Assembly (NCBI RefSeq): GCF_019469165.1
Contig: NZ_CP048263.1
Location: 1-64,000 of the forward strand
Length of the DNA: 64,000 nt
Reading direction: 5' to 3'
From: Gilliamella sp. ESL0443
Lineage (GTDB): Bacteria; Pseudomonadota; Gammaproteobacteria; Enterobacterales; Orbaceae
Under the pieces are notes generated by a model, which saw only the letters and a program-made list of their open reading frames with translations, searched no databases and was not told the origin of the DNA. A program made the translations under genes and the position numbers. Each line of letters begins with the position of its first letter. Position 1 is the stretch's first letter. Below are positions 52,402 to 62,049 of this stretch, piece by piece.

Positions 52402-53778
52402 TTAATAACAAATTTCATAACAAGGTTGATAGGCACTACCGCCAGGAAGCTTCATGCGATCTTGTTTTACATAGCTAAGCAGTAAATTATCTAATTGCTT
52501 CATGATTTCAGGATCACCTTGCAATTTATAGCGACCATGTTCAGCAATTTGCTTCATACCAAACTCTTTAACATTACCAGCAACAATTCCAGAAAAAGCA
52601 CGGCGTAAATCAGCAGCTAATAATTCAACTGGCTGATCTTTATGTAGATTAAGTGATGCCATGTTTTCATGGGTTGGTTCAAATGGGTGCTGTAATGCTT
52701 CATCAATTTTGAGTAACCAGTTAAACCCATAAGCATCACCAGTTGCTAACCGTGATGATTTAACCTGTTTTACCCCATGTTTCATTATGCGAGCAACTTG
52801 TTCAGGTGAATCAATGATAATTTCATACAATTTAGTCGCTTCTTCGCCTAAAGTATTACGAATAAATTGATCAATCGCGTCAAAATAATCTTCACACTCT
52901 TTTGGGCCTGTTAAAATAATTGGTAAAGTCTGATTTTTATTAGCAGGATTGAGCATTATCCCCAAAATATAAAGTAATTCTTCAGCAGTACCAGGTCCGC
53001 CAGGAAAGATAACTATACCATGCGCCATTCGAACAAACGCTTCAAGTCGTTTTTCGATATCTGGCATAATGATAAGTTCATTAACTAACGCATTTGGTGG
53101 TTCGGCTGCAATTATCGATGGCTCAGTCATACCAATAAAGCGACTATCTTTTATACGTTGTTGTGCATGACCAACAGCAGCGCCTTTCATTGGTGCTTCC
53201 ATTATTCCCGGACCGCAGCCTGTACAGATATTAAGTTCTCGTAATCCAAGTTGCATACCAACTTGACGAGCATAATAATATTCACTTTCGTTAATTGAAT
53301 GTCCACCCCAACAAACAATTAGATTAGGCTCTTCGCCAACGTGTAGGGCATTGGCATTACGCAGAATAGAAAAAACAAGATTGGTGATGTAATAGGAGTG
53401 TTCTTTTTCAAGCTTCTCGTTAGGTACCAAGTGTTTAATTGCCGTAATTTGGCCATTTAAAAAAAGAATATCACGTAAAACCGCAAACAGATTGGCTTGT
53501 ATGGAGCGAATAATGCGTTTGTCGACAAAAGCACTTTCAGGTGCATCAATAAGCTCTAATTTAACTCCACGCTCTTTACTGATAACGTTAATTTCGAATG
53601 ATTTAAATCTATCTAGTAATTCTTTAGTGTTATCCGTTTTACTACCCGCATTAAGGGTAGCTAATGAGCAATTTCTAAATAATTGATAAAGTTCGCTATT
53701 TGCTGATTTTTTTAAAATATCAACTTCAGCCTGCGCAAGTAAATCCATTGATCCTAACGGGCTTATATGGGTAATCAT
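52402..53778 (-). CDS. ppnN: Nucleotide 5'-monophosphate nucleosidase PpnN (YgdH)
   Basis: Splits purine and pyrimidine monophosphates into base and ribose-5-phosphate; the E. coli enzyme is activated by (p)ppGpp. It has 454 aa with an N-terminus almost identical to E. coli ([20 protein letters not shown]) and the LOG-family motif PGGPGTAEE near 267. GGAGG lies five bases before ATG 53778; an ATG at 53790 overlaps that site. Single gene. Confidence 0.92.
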   Translation of the reverse strand: MITHISPLGSMDLLAQAEVDILKKSANSELYQLFRNCSLATLNAGSKTDNTKELLDRFKSFEINVISKERGVKLELIDAPESAFVDKRIIRSIQANLFAVLRDILFLNGQITAIKHLVPNEKLEKEHSYYITNLVFSILRNANALHVGEEPNLIVCWGGHSINESEYYYARQVGMQLGLRELNICTGCGPGIMEAPMKGAAVGHAQQRIKDSRFIGMTEPSIIAAEPPNALVNELIIMPDIEKRLEAFVRMAHGIVIFPGGPGTAEELLYILGIMLNPANKNQTLPIILTGPKECEDYFDAIDQFIRNTLGEEATKLYEIIIDSPEQVARIMKHGVKQVKSSRLATGDAYGFNWLLKIDEALQHPFEPTHENMASLNLHKDQPVELLAADLRRAFSGIVAGNVKEFGMKQIAEHGRYKLQGDPEIMKQLDNLLLSYVKQDRMKLPGGSAYQPCYEICY

Positions 53779-54167
53779 CACAACCTCCATTTGACGGTTT
53801 TATCGACAAGGAAATCATTATATACTGAAATATGATGAATACTAAGCAAAGCTGAAAATAAGCTTAAATATAAACCAATTAGGTGAATAAAAAATTATCT
53901 CTAGAGACAGAATAATAATTACTCTATAATAAAAAATGTTAAATAGACTGGATTTTATTGTTAGTGAGTTATCAATGAGAAAGGATTTTTATTTACTTAT
54001 TAAAAATTATATCTTGCAGGTACGAGTGACATATTTAATGATCCGCAGACGCCGAATTTAAACTGTTAGCACAATATAAAGGCGAATTATTGTAAAACAC
54101 CAGCATTGCCTAACTGACTACCAACTATTGATTAGATAGCATCAATGAGCAATAGAGAAGGAATTTT
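53779..54167. other. Intergenic region with possible gene debris
   Basis: 389 bases. Near 54046-54093 one frame reads ADAEFKLLAQYKGELL then stop, preceded by stops, which looks like the last residues of a lost protein, but it is too short to assign. A 28-codon frame from 53974 has no support. AAGGA precedes the next gene. Confidence 0.35.
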
Positions 54168-55175
54168 ATGAAATCTTGCACGACAACCTCGATTGAACAT
54201 TATCAAATTATCACTGGTTATATCACCGATTTAGCAGTCTATCCGTCACGAGAGACTTTTATTCAAGCCCGTAAATTAGCTGGGTGTGCTGATATTGATT
54301 TAAACTCAATCGGTTATCTCGCTGTGGTGTATAAAATCAATCAAATGATTGCTGCACAGGATTCATCCGGCAAGAACGATACGCCAAATATTGAACAATA
54401 TTACCGATTTAAATTAGGCGATAATCTAATTGAAGGGGTTTGTAGTCGTGTCGCTTTTGCTGACGGTGATTATGTTGAGGTAGTGGTTGACCCAATTGAC
54501 GGTGGCAGCTATTTTGCCTATGCGCTACGTCGACCTGCTGATCATATAATATGGATGCATCCTTATGTTATAGAGGGTACAGAAGCGAGCGTTGAAAATC
54601 CTAAAACTCGCAAATCACTGATTGTAAAGGCCTTGGAGATGATCGGCATTTCAAGTTGTATTTGGGGCTTGATACAGCTCTATTTGCAAATCTCATTGGT
54701 GCCGACATTGTATCTCTTTATTTTTGGGATAATATTGTTGCCCCCTTTAAATATATTTTGTCGCAAAAAAAAACAAGTCAACACAGGTTCACCGATCGCA
54801 GACAGGATTTATACCACTTTAGGCTATCATAATCCTAAGCAGTTTAATATAGAAAAAGAGCAAGCATTATTCTTAAAGAAATTAGAGCAGTTAAGTGCAA
54901 ATTATATAGCAAATTATAAAGGTCCATTAACCGATGGTGAGGAAATAATAAAAGAATTTCTTGATCAATATAAAGATCAACAATCGCCTAGCGATACTGA
55001 AAGCGACAAATTAATTAAGCATTACATAAAAATTGAACAAAATGGTATGCAGTGGGTCTATCTTTATCGCTGTGCGCCGACTATACCCAATTACATCACC
55101 GTTATTCATACTGAAAGGAATAATGATGAAATTGAATCATCTAATCAATCATCGAATAGTGATAATTGTCCGTAG
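54168..55175 (+). CDS. Orphan two-helix membrane protein; weak likeness to the putative T6SS-effector family
   Basis: 335 aa. Residues 1-150 are soluble and beta-rich with GDNLIEGVCSRVAFADGDYVEVVVDP near 85-109. Two transmembrane segments at about 151-173 and 177-198 are followed by a basic RKKKQ stretch and a C-terminal domain of about 130 aa with predicted helices and a Ser/Asn-rich acidic tail. The F-A-D-G-D-Y-V-E-V block before a membrane hairpin recalls a family annotated putative type VI secretion system effector, seen in Orbaceae and Acinetobacter. I recall it by pattern only. No T6SS gene is nearby. Function unknown. Confidence 0.45.
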   Translation: MKSCTTTSIEHYQIITGYITDLAVYPSRETFIQARKLAGCADIDLNSIGYLAVVYKINQMIAAQDSSGKNDTPNIEQYYRFKLGDNLIEGVCSRVAFADGDYVEVVVDPIDGGSYFAYALRRPADHIIWMHPYVIEGTEASVENPKTRKSLIVKALEMIGISSCIWGLIQLYLQISLVPTLYLFIFGIILLPPLNIFCRKKKQVNTGSPIADRIYTTLGYHNPKQFNIEKEQALFLKKLEQLSANYIANYKGPLTDGEEIIKEFLDQYKDQQSPSDTESDKLIKHYIKIEQNGMQWVYLYRCAPTIPNYITVIHTERNNDEIESSNQSSNSDNCP

Positions 55176-55211
55176 TCAATAAATAGTGTCTATGCTAGAC
55201 TTAAACAAACT

Positions 55212-55300
55212 CTGAAGCTTTTTCACCTAAGTGAGTTTCATATGGTGGACTAGCCGCGGTATAGCGCAGAAATGGCTATGCTTCCCGATTTGGATAAGGT
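55212..55300 (+). ncRNA. Probable molybdenum-cofactor riboswitch (Moco motif) before moaA
   Basis: The leader just upstream of moaA is much richer in GC and structure than its surroundings. GAAGC (55214-55218) can pair with GCTTC (55280-55284), TCAC (55223-55226) with GTGA (55231-55234), and TAGCC (55251-55255) with GGCTA (55274-55278). Segments GAGTTTCATATGGTGGAC and AATGGCTATGCTTCCCG resemble the conserved core of the Moco motif as I remember it. In E. coli the same RNA precedes moaA. The family match is unverified. Confidence 0.6.
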
Positions 55301-55309
55301 GTTTGTGAT

Positions 55310-56284
55310 ATGCAATTAATGGATAATTTTCAGCGTCGATTTCAATATCTACGCTTGTCGATTACCGAGCAGTGTAATTTTCAGTGCCAATACTGTTTAC
55401 CTAATGGTTATCGACCTAATAAAGATCATCGCTTTTTATCGTTAAATGAAATTGACAATGTTGTGTCAACGTTTACTGAACTTGGTGTACATAAAATTCG
55501 GCTAACGGGCGGTGAACCGACTTTGCGTCGAGACTTTATTGATATTTTGTCAATAATTTCTGCTTATCCCAGCATCAAACAACTTGCTATCACAACCAAT
55601 GGTTCACGGTTATTAAAAAATGTGCATTATTGGCAACAAGCAGGACTTAATGCTATTAATATTAGTATTGACAGTTTTTCTCCTTACATTTTTAAACAAA
55701 TAACAGGCCAAGATAAATTACGTGAGCTGATTCAAGGCGTTGAAAAATCATTAGAAGTAGGTATTAGGAAAGTTAAAATTAATACCGTTTTGATGAAAAA
55801 TATGAACGACCATCTGGCTGATTATTTAACTTGGATTAAAGATCGTTCAGTTGAGTTACGTTTTATAGAATTGATGGAAACAACAGAAAGCCGTGAATTA
55901 TTTAATCGTTATCATTTAGCTGGTCATGTGATGGAATCACAACTTATTGAACAAGGTTGGCAATTACAGTCAAAAGAGGCGTTCTCTGGACCTGCTAAAG
56001 TTTACGCGCATAGTGATTATCGAGGTAAGATTGGTCTGATTATGCCGTATTCAAAGGATTTTTGTAAAAGTTGCAATCGATTACGTGTCTCGTCGATCGG
56101 TAAATTACATTATTGCTTGTTTGGTGATGCAGCGGTTGATTTACGGGATTTACTACAAAGCTCTGAGCAAAAAGCGCAACTTAAAGCTAGAATTTTATCT
56201 TCACTATTAATAAAACCTGAAAAACATTTATTACATACCCACCATTTAGGTATCACACCTAATTTATCTTATATTGGTGGTTAA
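55310..56284 (+). CDS. moaA: GTP 3',8-cyclase MoaA
   Basis: Radical-SAM enzyme that starts molybdenum-cofactor synthesis by cyclising GTP. It has 324 aa: N-terminal cluster CNFQCQYC near 22-29, KIRLTGGEPTLRRDF, the C-terminal cluster CKSCNRLRVSS plus CLFGD, and the terminal Gly-Gly essential in the family. No other moa gene is adjacent. The product feeds the Mo-bisMGD of formate dehydrogenase. Its end overlaps gluQ by 21 bases, tail to tail. Confidence 0.94.
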   Translation: MQLMDNFQRRFQYLRLSITEQCNFQCQYCLPNGYRPNKDHRFLSLNEIDNVVSTFTELGVHKIRLTGGEPTLRRDFIDILSIISAYPSIKQLAITTNGSRLLKNVHYWQQAGLNAINISIDSFSPYIFKQITGQDKLRELIQGVEKSLEVGIRKVKINTVLMKNMNDHLADYLTWIKDRSVELRFIELMETTESRELFNRYHLAGHVMESQLIEQGWQLQSKEAFSGPAKVYAHSDYRGKIGLIMPYSKDFCKSCNRLRVSSIGKLHYCLFGDAAVDLRDLLQSSEQKAQLKARILSSLLIKPEKHLLHTHHLGITPNLSYIGG

Positions 56285-57145
56285 CATACAGTCTTGTTTG
56301 GGAATATGATTAATGTCCCAGTGTGATATCGCCCAATCTAATAACGCTTTCTGTGTGGCATCTTGCCAATTTTCGGGTATTTGTTGACCTAAAAATTGTA
56401 ATGCTTGCACCGTTAATAATTTGGTTTTTTTTATATCAATTGGAGAGGCATGATTTTGCTTCGAGAGTTTATGACCATGACTATCTAAAGCTAATGGTAA
56501 GTGGCAGTAATTTGGGATTGTAAAATTAAATAATTGATAAAGTGAAATCTGTTTAGCGGTCACAGGTAATAGATCTGCACCACGAACAATTTCGGTTATT
56601 CCTTGATAATTATCATCTAATACAACAACTAGATTATAAGCAAATAATCCATCTTTTCGATGAATAATAAAATCTTCTAGTGCATTGATATGATCAATGC
56701 TTTGTTGACCTCGAATTTTATCATTAAAAGAGAAAATCGGATGATTCTGCTTTAAACGAATAGCAACGTTATTTAATGTTAAATGTCGCTCACGACAAAA
56801 TCCATCATAAATATTGTTTTTAAGGCTATGGATCCGTTGTCTGGTACAATCACAATAGTAAGCTTTTTGCTCAGAAATTAATGATGCTAACACTGATCGA
56901 TAACGTTCACTACAGTTAGACTGATATAAAACTTGATCATCCCAATAGAGATTAAAAGCTTCTAATGTTTTTAATATTAAAGATGATGCGCCTTTGACTT
57001 CCCTTGGAGGATCAATATCTTCAATACGAACAAGCCATTTACCATTGCTGGCCTTGGCTTGTAAGTAGCTACCGAGAGCTGTCACCAACGAACCAAAATG
57101 TAATGGTCCAGAAGGTGACGGAGCAAAACGACCAATATATTGCAT
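56264..57145 (-). CDS. gluQ: Glutamyl-Q tRNA(Asp) synthetase
   Basis: Truncated GluRS-like enzyme that attaches glutamate to queuosine 34 of tRNA-Asp. It has 293 aa and lacks the anticodon-binding domain. HIGH-like motif in RFAPSPSGPLHFGSL, IEDIDPPR, a zinc site around YCDCTRQRI, and KMSKS-like KLSKQNH. It follows dksA by 35 bases on the same strand, as in E. coli. Confidence 0.94.
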   Translation of the reverse strand: MQYIGRFAPSPSGPLHFGSLVTALGSYLQAKASNGKWLVRIEDIDPPREVKGASSLILKTLEAFNLYWDDQVLYQSNCSERYRSVLASLISEQKAYYCDCTRQRIHSLKNNIYDGFCRERHLTLNNVAIRLKQNHPIFSFNDKIRGQQSIDHINALEDFIIHRKDGLFAYNLVVVLDDNYQGITEIVRGADLLPVTAKQISLYQLFNFTIPNYCHLPLALDSHGHKLSKQNHASPIDIKKTKLLTVQALQFLGQQIPENWQDATQKALLDWAISHWDINHIPKQDCMLTTNIR

Positions 57146-57180
57146 GGGCGTATAGGATAGAAAGAATAGTTAAATGAGAA

Positions 57181-57636
57181 TCACATACCCATTTGTTTTT
57201 CACGAAGTTCAGCTAATGTTTTACAATCGATACATAAATCAGCGGTAGGTCTTGCTTCTAAACGACGGATACCAATTTCAACACCACATGATTCACAATA
57301 GCCAAAATCATCGGTTTCAATTTTCTTTAATGTTTTTTCAATTTTTTTGATAAGTTTGCGTTCTCTATCACGCGCTCTTAGTTCTAAACTGAACTCTTCT
57401 TCTTGAGTTGCACGGTCAGCTGGATCTGGGAAATTAGCAGCCTCATCTTGCATATGAGAGACAGTTTTACCCATTTCACCTTGTAATTGTGAAAGCCATG
57501 CTTCTAAGATTAGTTTAAAATGTTTCAATTGCTTAGGATTCATGTACTCCTCACCTTTCGCCTCTTTATAAGGCTCAAGTCCAGCAATTGATAGCAGACT
57601 AAGAGAAGATGTATTTACTTTTTGTTCCTTTTTCAC
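57181..57636 (-). CDS. dksA: RNA polymerase-binding transcription factor DksA
   Basis: Works with ppGpp at the RNA polymerase secondary channel, notably to repress rRNA promoters such as the rrn promoter in this window. It has 151 aa: coiled coil with the functional tip [12 protein letters not shown] near 71-82, then the zinc finger CESC-X17-CIDC. The C-terminal 80 residues are almost identical to E. coli. gluQ follows. Confidence 0.96.
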   Translation of the reverse strand: MKKEQKVNTSSLSLLSIAGLEPYKEAKGEEYMNPKQLKHFKLILEAWLSQLQGEMGKTVSHMQDEAANFPDPADRATQEEEFSLELRARDRERKLIKKIEKTLKKIETDDFGYCESCGVEIGIRRLEARPTADLCIDCKTLAELREKQMGM

Positions 57637-57771
57637 AGCAATCCCCTTAAATACACATTATTTTCAAGCGCTAAACTATAGCAATAAATTAGCCTTTGGC
57701 AAATTTTTTTTACTATTTTTTTTGTGCTAAAAGTGCAGAATATTACAACTATATGTTATTAATAAGATTAA

Positions 57772-58257
57772 TTATTCATCCCATTTTTTTAAATTATTCA
57801 AAGGACATTTTTTAATTAAATCAAACAGCTTATCGTTATCAGGTAAGATGAGTTCTGGTGAAATATCAAATAAAGGATAGAGTACAAATTCTCTATTTTT
57901 CATATGATAATGAGGAATTGTTAGTCTATCGTTGTCTATTATTAAGTCATCGTATAATAATATATCTAAGTCTAATGTCCTTGCTCCCCATCGATTATTT
58001 TTGCGTACCCGACCTTGTGATTTTTCTATTGCTTGTAGTTCATCTAATAAAGCTATAGGTTTAAGTGAGGTGGTTAACTTTATAACTGCATTGAGGTAAT
58101 CATTTTGATCTTGTGGACCGAGCGGTTTACTGCGATAAAATGGTGAAATGTCAGTAACTACGGTATTGGGTAATTGTTTTAGGGCTGCAATAGCTTGATT
58201 AGCTTGAGCTAATGGATCGTTAAGATTACTGCCTAAGGCAATATAACATATTGACAT
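57772..58257 (-). CDS. folK: HPPK, 6-hydroxymethyl-dihydropterin pyrophosphokinase
   Basis: Transfers pyrophosphate from ATP to the pterin in folate synthesis. It has 161 aa: IALGSNLNDP at the start, FYRSKPLGPQDQNDYLNAV, and the signature RWGARTLDLDILLYDD with the Mg-binding Asp pair. In E. coli it lies downstream of pcnB; here it is upstream of dksA and pcnB is missing from the site. Confidence 0.95.
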   Translation of the reverse strand: MSICYIALGSNLNDPLAQANQAIAALKQLPNTVVTDISPFYRSKPLGPQDQNDYLNAVIKLTTSLKPIALLDELQAIEKSQGRVRKNNRWGARTLDLDILLYDDLIIDNDRLTIPHYHMKNREFVLYPLFDISPELILPDNDKLFDLIKKCPLNNLKKWDE

Positions 58258-58443
58258 AATTGGATGTATTTTTTCGTGATGTTTAAGCGTGGAGATATTT
58301 TAGCACATATAAAGTGTTATCAAGCTAGATTGCTAAATAATGATTATTTCTAGTTATTAAGATATAACGATATAATCTTTTAAACGCATATTTAGCATCC
58401 ACTATTTGCTCAATATTTATTGAGATTTGTATGAGAGTTTATA

Positions 58444-59802
58444 ATGCATCTAGGTCAACAATTGAGTTTGTTAATAAAAAATACGCCAATTATTGAGCAA
58501 CAATCAGTCCTTGAATGTGCAATTAATGGTGTTATTGATTATTTTGCGAGTAGCTTACAGGCATCTAATGAAACTAATGTTCAGCAATTACTGGCCTGGA
58601 TAAATGATGAAGGTGGCAACAATCGAGCTTGGCTAATTGGTCAAAAAAAGTTAGCAACCAGCCGGCAAGCAGCATTATTTAATGGTTTTCAAGCACATTG
58701 TTTAGATTATGATGATGTACATATTGATGTACGTGGTCATCCATCAGCGGTTATCTTATCAGCCTTATTTTCTAGTATCCGCTTAGATGATTCATTAACG
58801 CGTTTAGATGGTCGTCGTTTTTTAACTGCCTATGTAATAGGTATTGAAGTTATGGCCTTATTGGGACGATGTGTCAATCCTGAACATTATGAAAAAGGTT
58901 GGCATACAACAATCACTTTAGGTGGTATTGCCGCAACAGCTGCTATTTGTTATTTATATGATGAACCATTTCTTGCTCAAGCATTAACTTTAGCTGCGAC
59001 GCAAGCGTCAGGTCTGCGATTAGTGATGGGGACACCAATAAAATTTTTGCATGCGGGATTGGCTGCACAACATGCTATACAATCGGTTGAATGGTTAAGA
59101 GCTGGGATTTCAGCAGATAAGGATTTTCTTGATGATAACCTCGGTTTTTTATCAATATATGGACAAGGCAATGATAATTTAGATTTAACTATCTGGGCTA
59201 AGCCATGGAAGATTGTTGAACCAGGGTTATGGTTTAAGACTTATTCATATTGTTCTGCCGCTTCATATATTGCTGATGCGGGTAAGTTAATTTATAAGCA
59301 TCCTAAGTTTAATGTAGATAATATTGATTATATCACTCTTTTCTTTGCACCAATTAATAGTGATGCAGCACTGATCTATAAAAAGCCATTATTAGCTGAG
59401 CAAGGACGTTTTTCAGCAGAATATATTTTGGCATTGATTTTACTTGGTATACCTATCGATTTTGAACAATTTGCTTCAAAGCCAATAGCTGACAATATCC
59501 TACAATTAATCCAAAAAATGCAGCGTAGTTATGATATACAATTAACCCCTCATCCTGATGCATATAATAAGCGCTATGTCGTTATTGAAATAGTATTAAA
59601 TGATGGACAAAAAATTAGCCAACGAGTGGATATTCCTAAAGGATCACCTAAAAATCCTTATAGCCAACAAGAATTGGCCGCTAAGTTATTTGGAGCATTG
59701 CAAAATGAAATTAAAGCACAACAATTATTGTCTGATATCTATGCTCTAGCCAATGGTATGGATATTAAACAATTACTCATATCGCATTGGAAAATGCTTT
59801 GA
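58444..59802 (+). CDS. MmgE/PrpD-family protein (YxeQ-like)
   Basis: A 452-aa protein of the MmgE/PrpD fold, which includes 2-methylcitrate and related dehydratases and an epimerase. Recognisable are HCLDYDDVH near 85-93, GHPSAVI, GRCVNPEHYEKGWH near 138-151 with a conserved His, and ATQASGLR. It converges on the adjacent lyase-GNAT-ABC operon. In B. subtilis the yxe operon for S-(2-succino)cysteine breakdown ends with yxeQ of this family, whose role there is unclear. A link with that operon is inferred from gene content. Confidence 0.75.
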   Translation: MHLGQQLSLLIKNTPIIEQQSVLECAINGVIDYFASSLQASNETNVQQLLAWINDEGGNNRAWLIGQKKLATSRQAALFNGFQAHCLDYDDVHIDVRGHPSAVILSALFSSIRLDDSLTRLDGRRFLTAYVIGIEVMALLGRCVNPEHYEKGWHTTITLGGIAATAAICYLYDEPFLAQALTLAATQASGLRLVMGTPIKFLHAGLAAQHAIQSVEWLRAGISADKDFLDDNLGFLSIYGQGNDNLDLTIWAKPWKIVEPGLWFKTYSYCSAASYIADAGKLIYKHPKFNVDNIDYITLFFAPINSDAALIYKKPLLAEQGRFSAEYILALILLGIPIDFEQFASKPIADNILQLIQKMQRSYDIQLTPHPDAYNKRYVVIEIVLNDGQKISQRVDIPKGSPKNPYSQQELAAKLFGALQNEIKAQQLLSDIYALANGMDIKQLLISHWKML

Positions 59803-59841
59803 TATCTACTATAAACAGTTAATTATTTTATAAATATAAGC

Positions 59842-60597
59842 TTAAATTTCAAAATCAATATCATCATTGAGTTGCCGTAAAAAGCGTTGAGTTAACTCGT
59901 GTTGTGGGTTATCAATTAATGATTTTGCTGGCCCTTCCTCAACAATAATACCATTAGCCATAAAGATGATGCGGTCGGCCACATACTTTGCAAACTCCAT
60001 TTCATGGGTTACGATTAGCATAGTTATCTTTTCTTTGGCTAGTTTCAGCATCACTTGTAAAACTTCATGAACTCTCTCGGGATCTAACGCAGAAGTTGGT
60101 TCATCAAATAATAATACTTTTGGTCTTACAGCTAATGCCCTAGCAATTGCAACACGTTGTTGTTGCCCTCCCGATAATGTTACAGGATATTGATCAGCAT
60201 AAGCTAACATTCCAACTCGCTCTAACAATGATATTCCGTACTGTTGTGCCTCACTTTTCTTCATTTTCTGTGCAACAATTAATGGATAAGTAATGTTTTC
60301 TAAAGCTGTTTTATTTCTAAATAAATTGTAGTGTTGAAAAACCATTGCTGATTGTTTGCGTAAATTGGTCTCTTGCTTATGGTTGTAATGTTCACTATTG
60401 AGTATTACTTTATCAATACGAATCGTTCCTGTATTGGGTTTTTCAAGTAAATTAAGACAACGCAATAAGGTTGATTTTCCCGATCCGGATGGTCCAATAA
60501 TGGCAACGACTTCACCTTCTTTGATATTAAGATTTATTTCTTTTAAAACTTCATTATTTCCAAATCGTTTTGATAAATGAGATACACTAATCATCAT
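59842..60597 (-). CDS. Polar amino acid ABC transporter ATPase (YxeO-like)
   Basis: A 251-aa ATPase of the polar amino acid importer class: Walker A GPSGSGKST near 35-43, LSGGQQQRVAIARALA, Walker B VLLFDEPTSALDPE, switch His in VTHEMEFA. It is the last gene of the lyase-GNAT-binding protein-permease operon, eight bases after the permease stop. The ligand is inferred to be S-(2-succino)cysteine or another polar amino acid. Confidence 0.88.
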   Translation of the reverse strand: MMISVSHLSKRFGNNEVLKEINLNIKEGEVVAIIGPSGSGKSTLLRCLNLLEKPNTGTIRIDKVILNSEHYNHKQETNLRKQSAMVFQHYNLFRNKTALENITYPLIVAQKMKKSEAQQYGISLLERVGMLAYADQYPVTLSGGQQQRVAIARALAVRPKVLLFDEPTSALDPERVHEVLQVMLKLAKEKITMLIVTHEMEFAKYVADRIIFMANGIIVEEGPAKSLIDNPQHELTQRFLRQLNDDIDFEI

Positions 60598-60604
60598 GCT
60601 CTCC

Positions 60605-61276
60605 TTAACGATGATATGGTTTAGTTAGTTTACGTTCTAACTGCTTTTGTAACCATGAATAGGCGACAACAGTTAGCCAGTAAACAATACCGACGGCTAA
60701 GTAAGTTTCAAAATAGAGAAAAGAATTAGCAGTTAACATTTTTCCTGCTGCTAATAATTCTTGTACCCCGACAAAAAATGCTACAGAAGAGTCTTTGAGT
60801 AGTGAAATAAACATATTCCCCGCATTCGGTAAAGCATTAATCATCGCTTGAGGTAATATAATTCCTCGATAAACCTGAATTGTACTTAATCCTGAGGTTA
60901 ATCCTGCTTCTTTTTGTCCAAGATCAACCGAAGTTAAGCCAGCACGAAATATCTCGGCTAAATAAGCTGAATATTTTAAACTAAAACAGATAATAGCCGC
61001 CGTGGTTGCGCCTACCTGTTTCATAATTGGAAATATTTGTGGTAGGCCATAGTAAATAATAAACAGTAAAACGACAGATGGAATTCCACGAAATAAAGAA
61101 ATAAACAGCGCCAAAAAAGAATCAATTACAATAATTTTATTGTTTCTAATCAAAGCAATAGCAAGCCCTAATATAGTGGCAAACACAAATGATATAATGG
61201 CAATAAAAAGTGTAACTGGCAGATAAGGTAATATCTGCGGGAATACACTAAAGAAATAGTTTATATTAAAATTCAT
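60605..61276 (-). CDS. Polar amino acid ABC transporter permease (YxeN-like)
   Basis: A 223-aa integral membrane protein of the HisM/GlnP type with about five helices. The EAA loop is QKEAGLTSGLSTIQVYRGIILPQA near 121-144, followed by LPNAGNMFISLLKDSSVAF typical of the class. Its start overlaps the binding-protein stop by four bases, so translation is coupled. Confidence 0.88.
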   Translation of the reverse strand: MNFNINYFFSVFPQILPYLPVTLFIAIISFVFATILGLAIALIRNNKIIVIDSFLALFISLFRGIPSVVLLFIIYYGLPQIFPIMKQVGATTAAIICFSLKYSAYLAEIFRAGLTSVDLGQKEAGLTSGLSTIQVYRGIILPQAMINALPNAGNMFISLLKDSSVAFFVGVQELLAAGKMLTANSFLYFETYLAVGIVYWLTVVAYSWLQKQLERKLTKPYHR

Positions 61277-62049
61277 GAGGTAATATCTTCACCAAAATAT
61301 TTAATTGAAAGTTTTTTTAATGTTCCATTAACACGTAATTTTTCGATGGCTTGGTTAAATTTTTCTCGTAAAGCTTTACCTTTTTCATCCTTACTAAATG
61401 GGAAGGCAACTTGTTCAATAGTAATTGGTTCGCCCACTAATTTGAATGGTAGATTTTTTCGTTTAATTTCTGCCAATAAAATTGGTTTTGAATTGACATA
61501 ACCATCGACTCTTTGAAATTCTGTATCATGCATTGCACCATCTCGAGTTTCATAGGTTTTGATCGTAATTTCGTTATTAGGAAATGCTTTTTTAAGATTA
61601 TTAATATGGTTTGAACCAAGTACCCCTGCAATAGTTTTACCATTAAAATCAGTTAACTGATTAATATTGTTATTATCTTTGTGTGTAACAATTTGACTAC
61701 CATAAAAACTATACGGCTGAGAAAAATCATATTTAGCTTGACGAGTTGGTGTAACTGCCACCGCATTTGCTACCGTATCTAAACGACCTGAGTCAAATTG
61801 GCCCATTAATCCACCAAATTCAGCAATTACCCATTCAACTTTAAAACCTAACTCATTGGCAATTGCTTCTGTGACTTCGACATCAAATCCAACTAACTTT
61901 CCATCTTGTTTATAACCATTCGGGTAACTTTGACCGGTTGAGCCTACTTTTATAATGTTTTGTTCCGCCGCCTGATTGTTTGATTGATTATCACAACCAC
62001 TCATGGTAATTAATAAAATAGCAGAAAACCATGTTATTATTTTTTTCAT
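61273..62049 (-). CDS. Polar amino acid ABC substrate-binding lipoprotein (YxeM-like)
   Basis: A 258-aa binding protein. Signal peptide with lipobox MSGC, Cys at about residue 19, then a PBP2 fold: VGFDVEVTEAIANELGFKVEW, GRLDTVANAVAVTPTRQAKYDFS and AGVLGSNH. AGGAG lies nine bases before ATG 62049, whose first base is the last base of the GNAT stop (TAATG). Acidic or S-linked amino acid ligands are plausible from the operon. Confidence 0.87.
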   Translation of the reverse strand: MKKIITWFSAILLITMSGCDNQSNNQAAEQNIIKVGSTGQSYPNGYKQDGKLVGFDVEVTEAIANELGFKVEWVIAEFGGLMGQFDSGRLDTVANAVAVTPTRQAKYDFSQPYSFYGSQIVTHKDNNNINQLTDFNGKTIAGVLGSNHINNLKKAFPNNEITIKTYETRDGAMHDTEFQRVDGYVNSKPILLAEIKRKNLPFKLVGEPITIEQVAFPFSKDEKGKALREKFNQAIEKLRVNGTLKKLSIKYFGEDITS

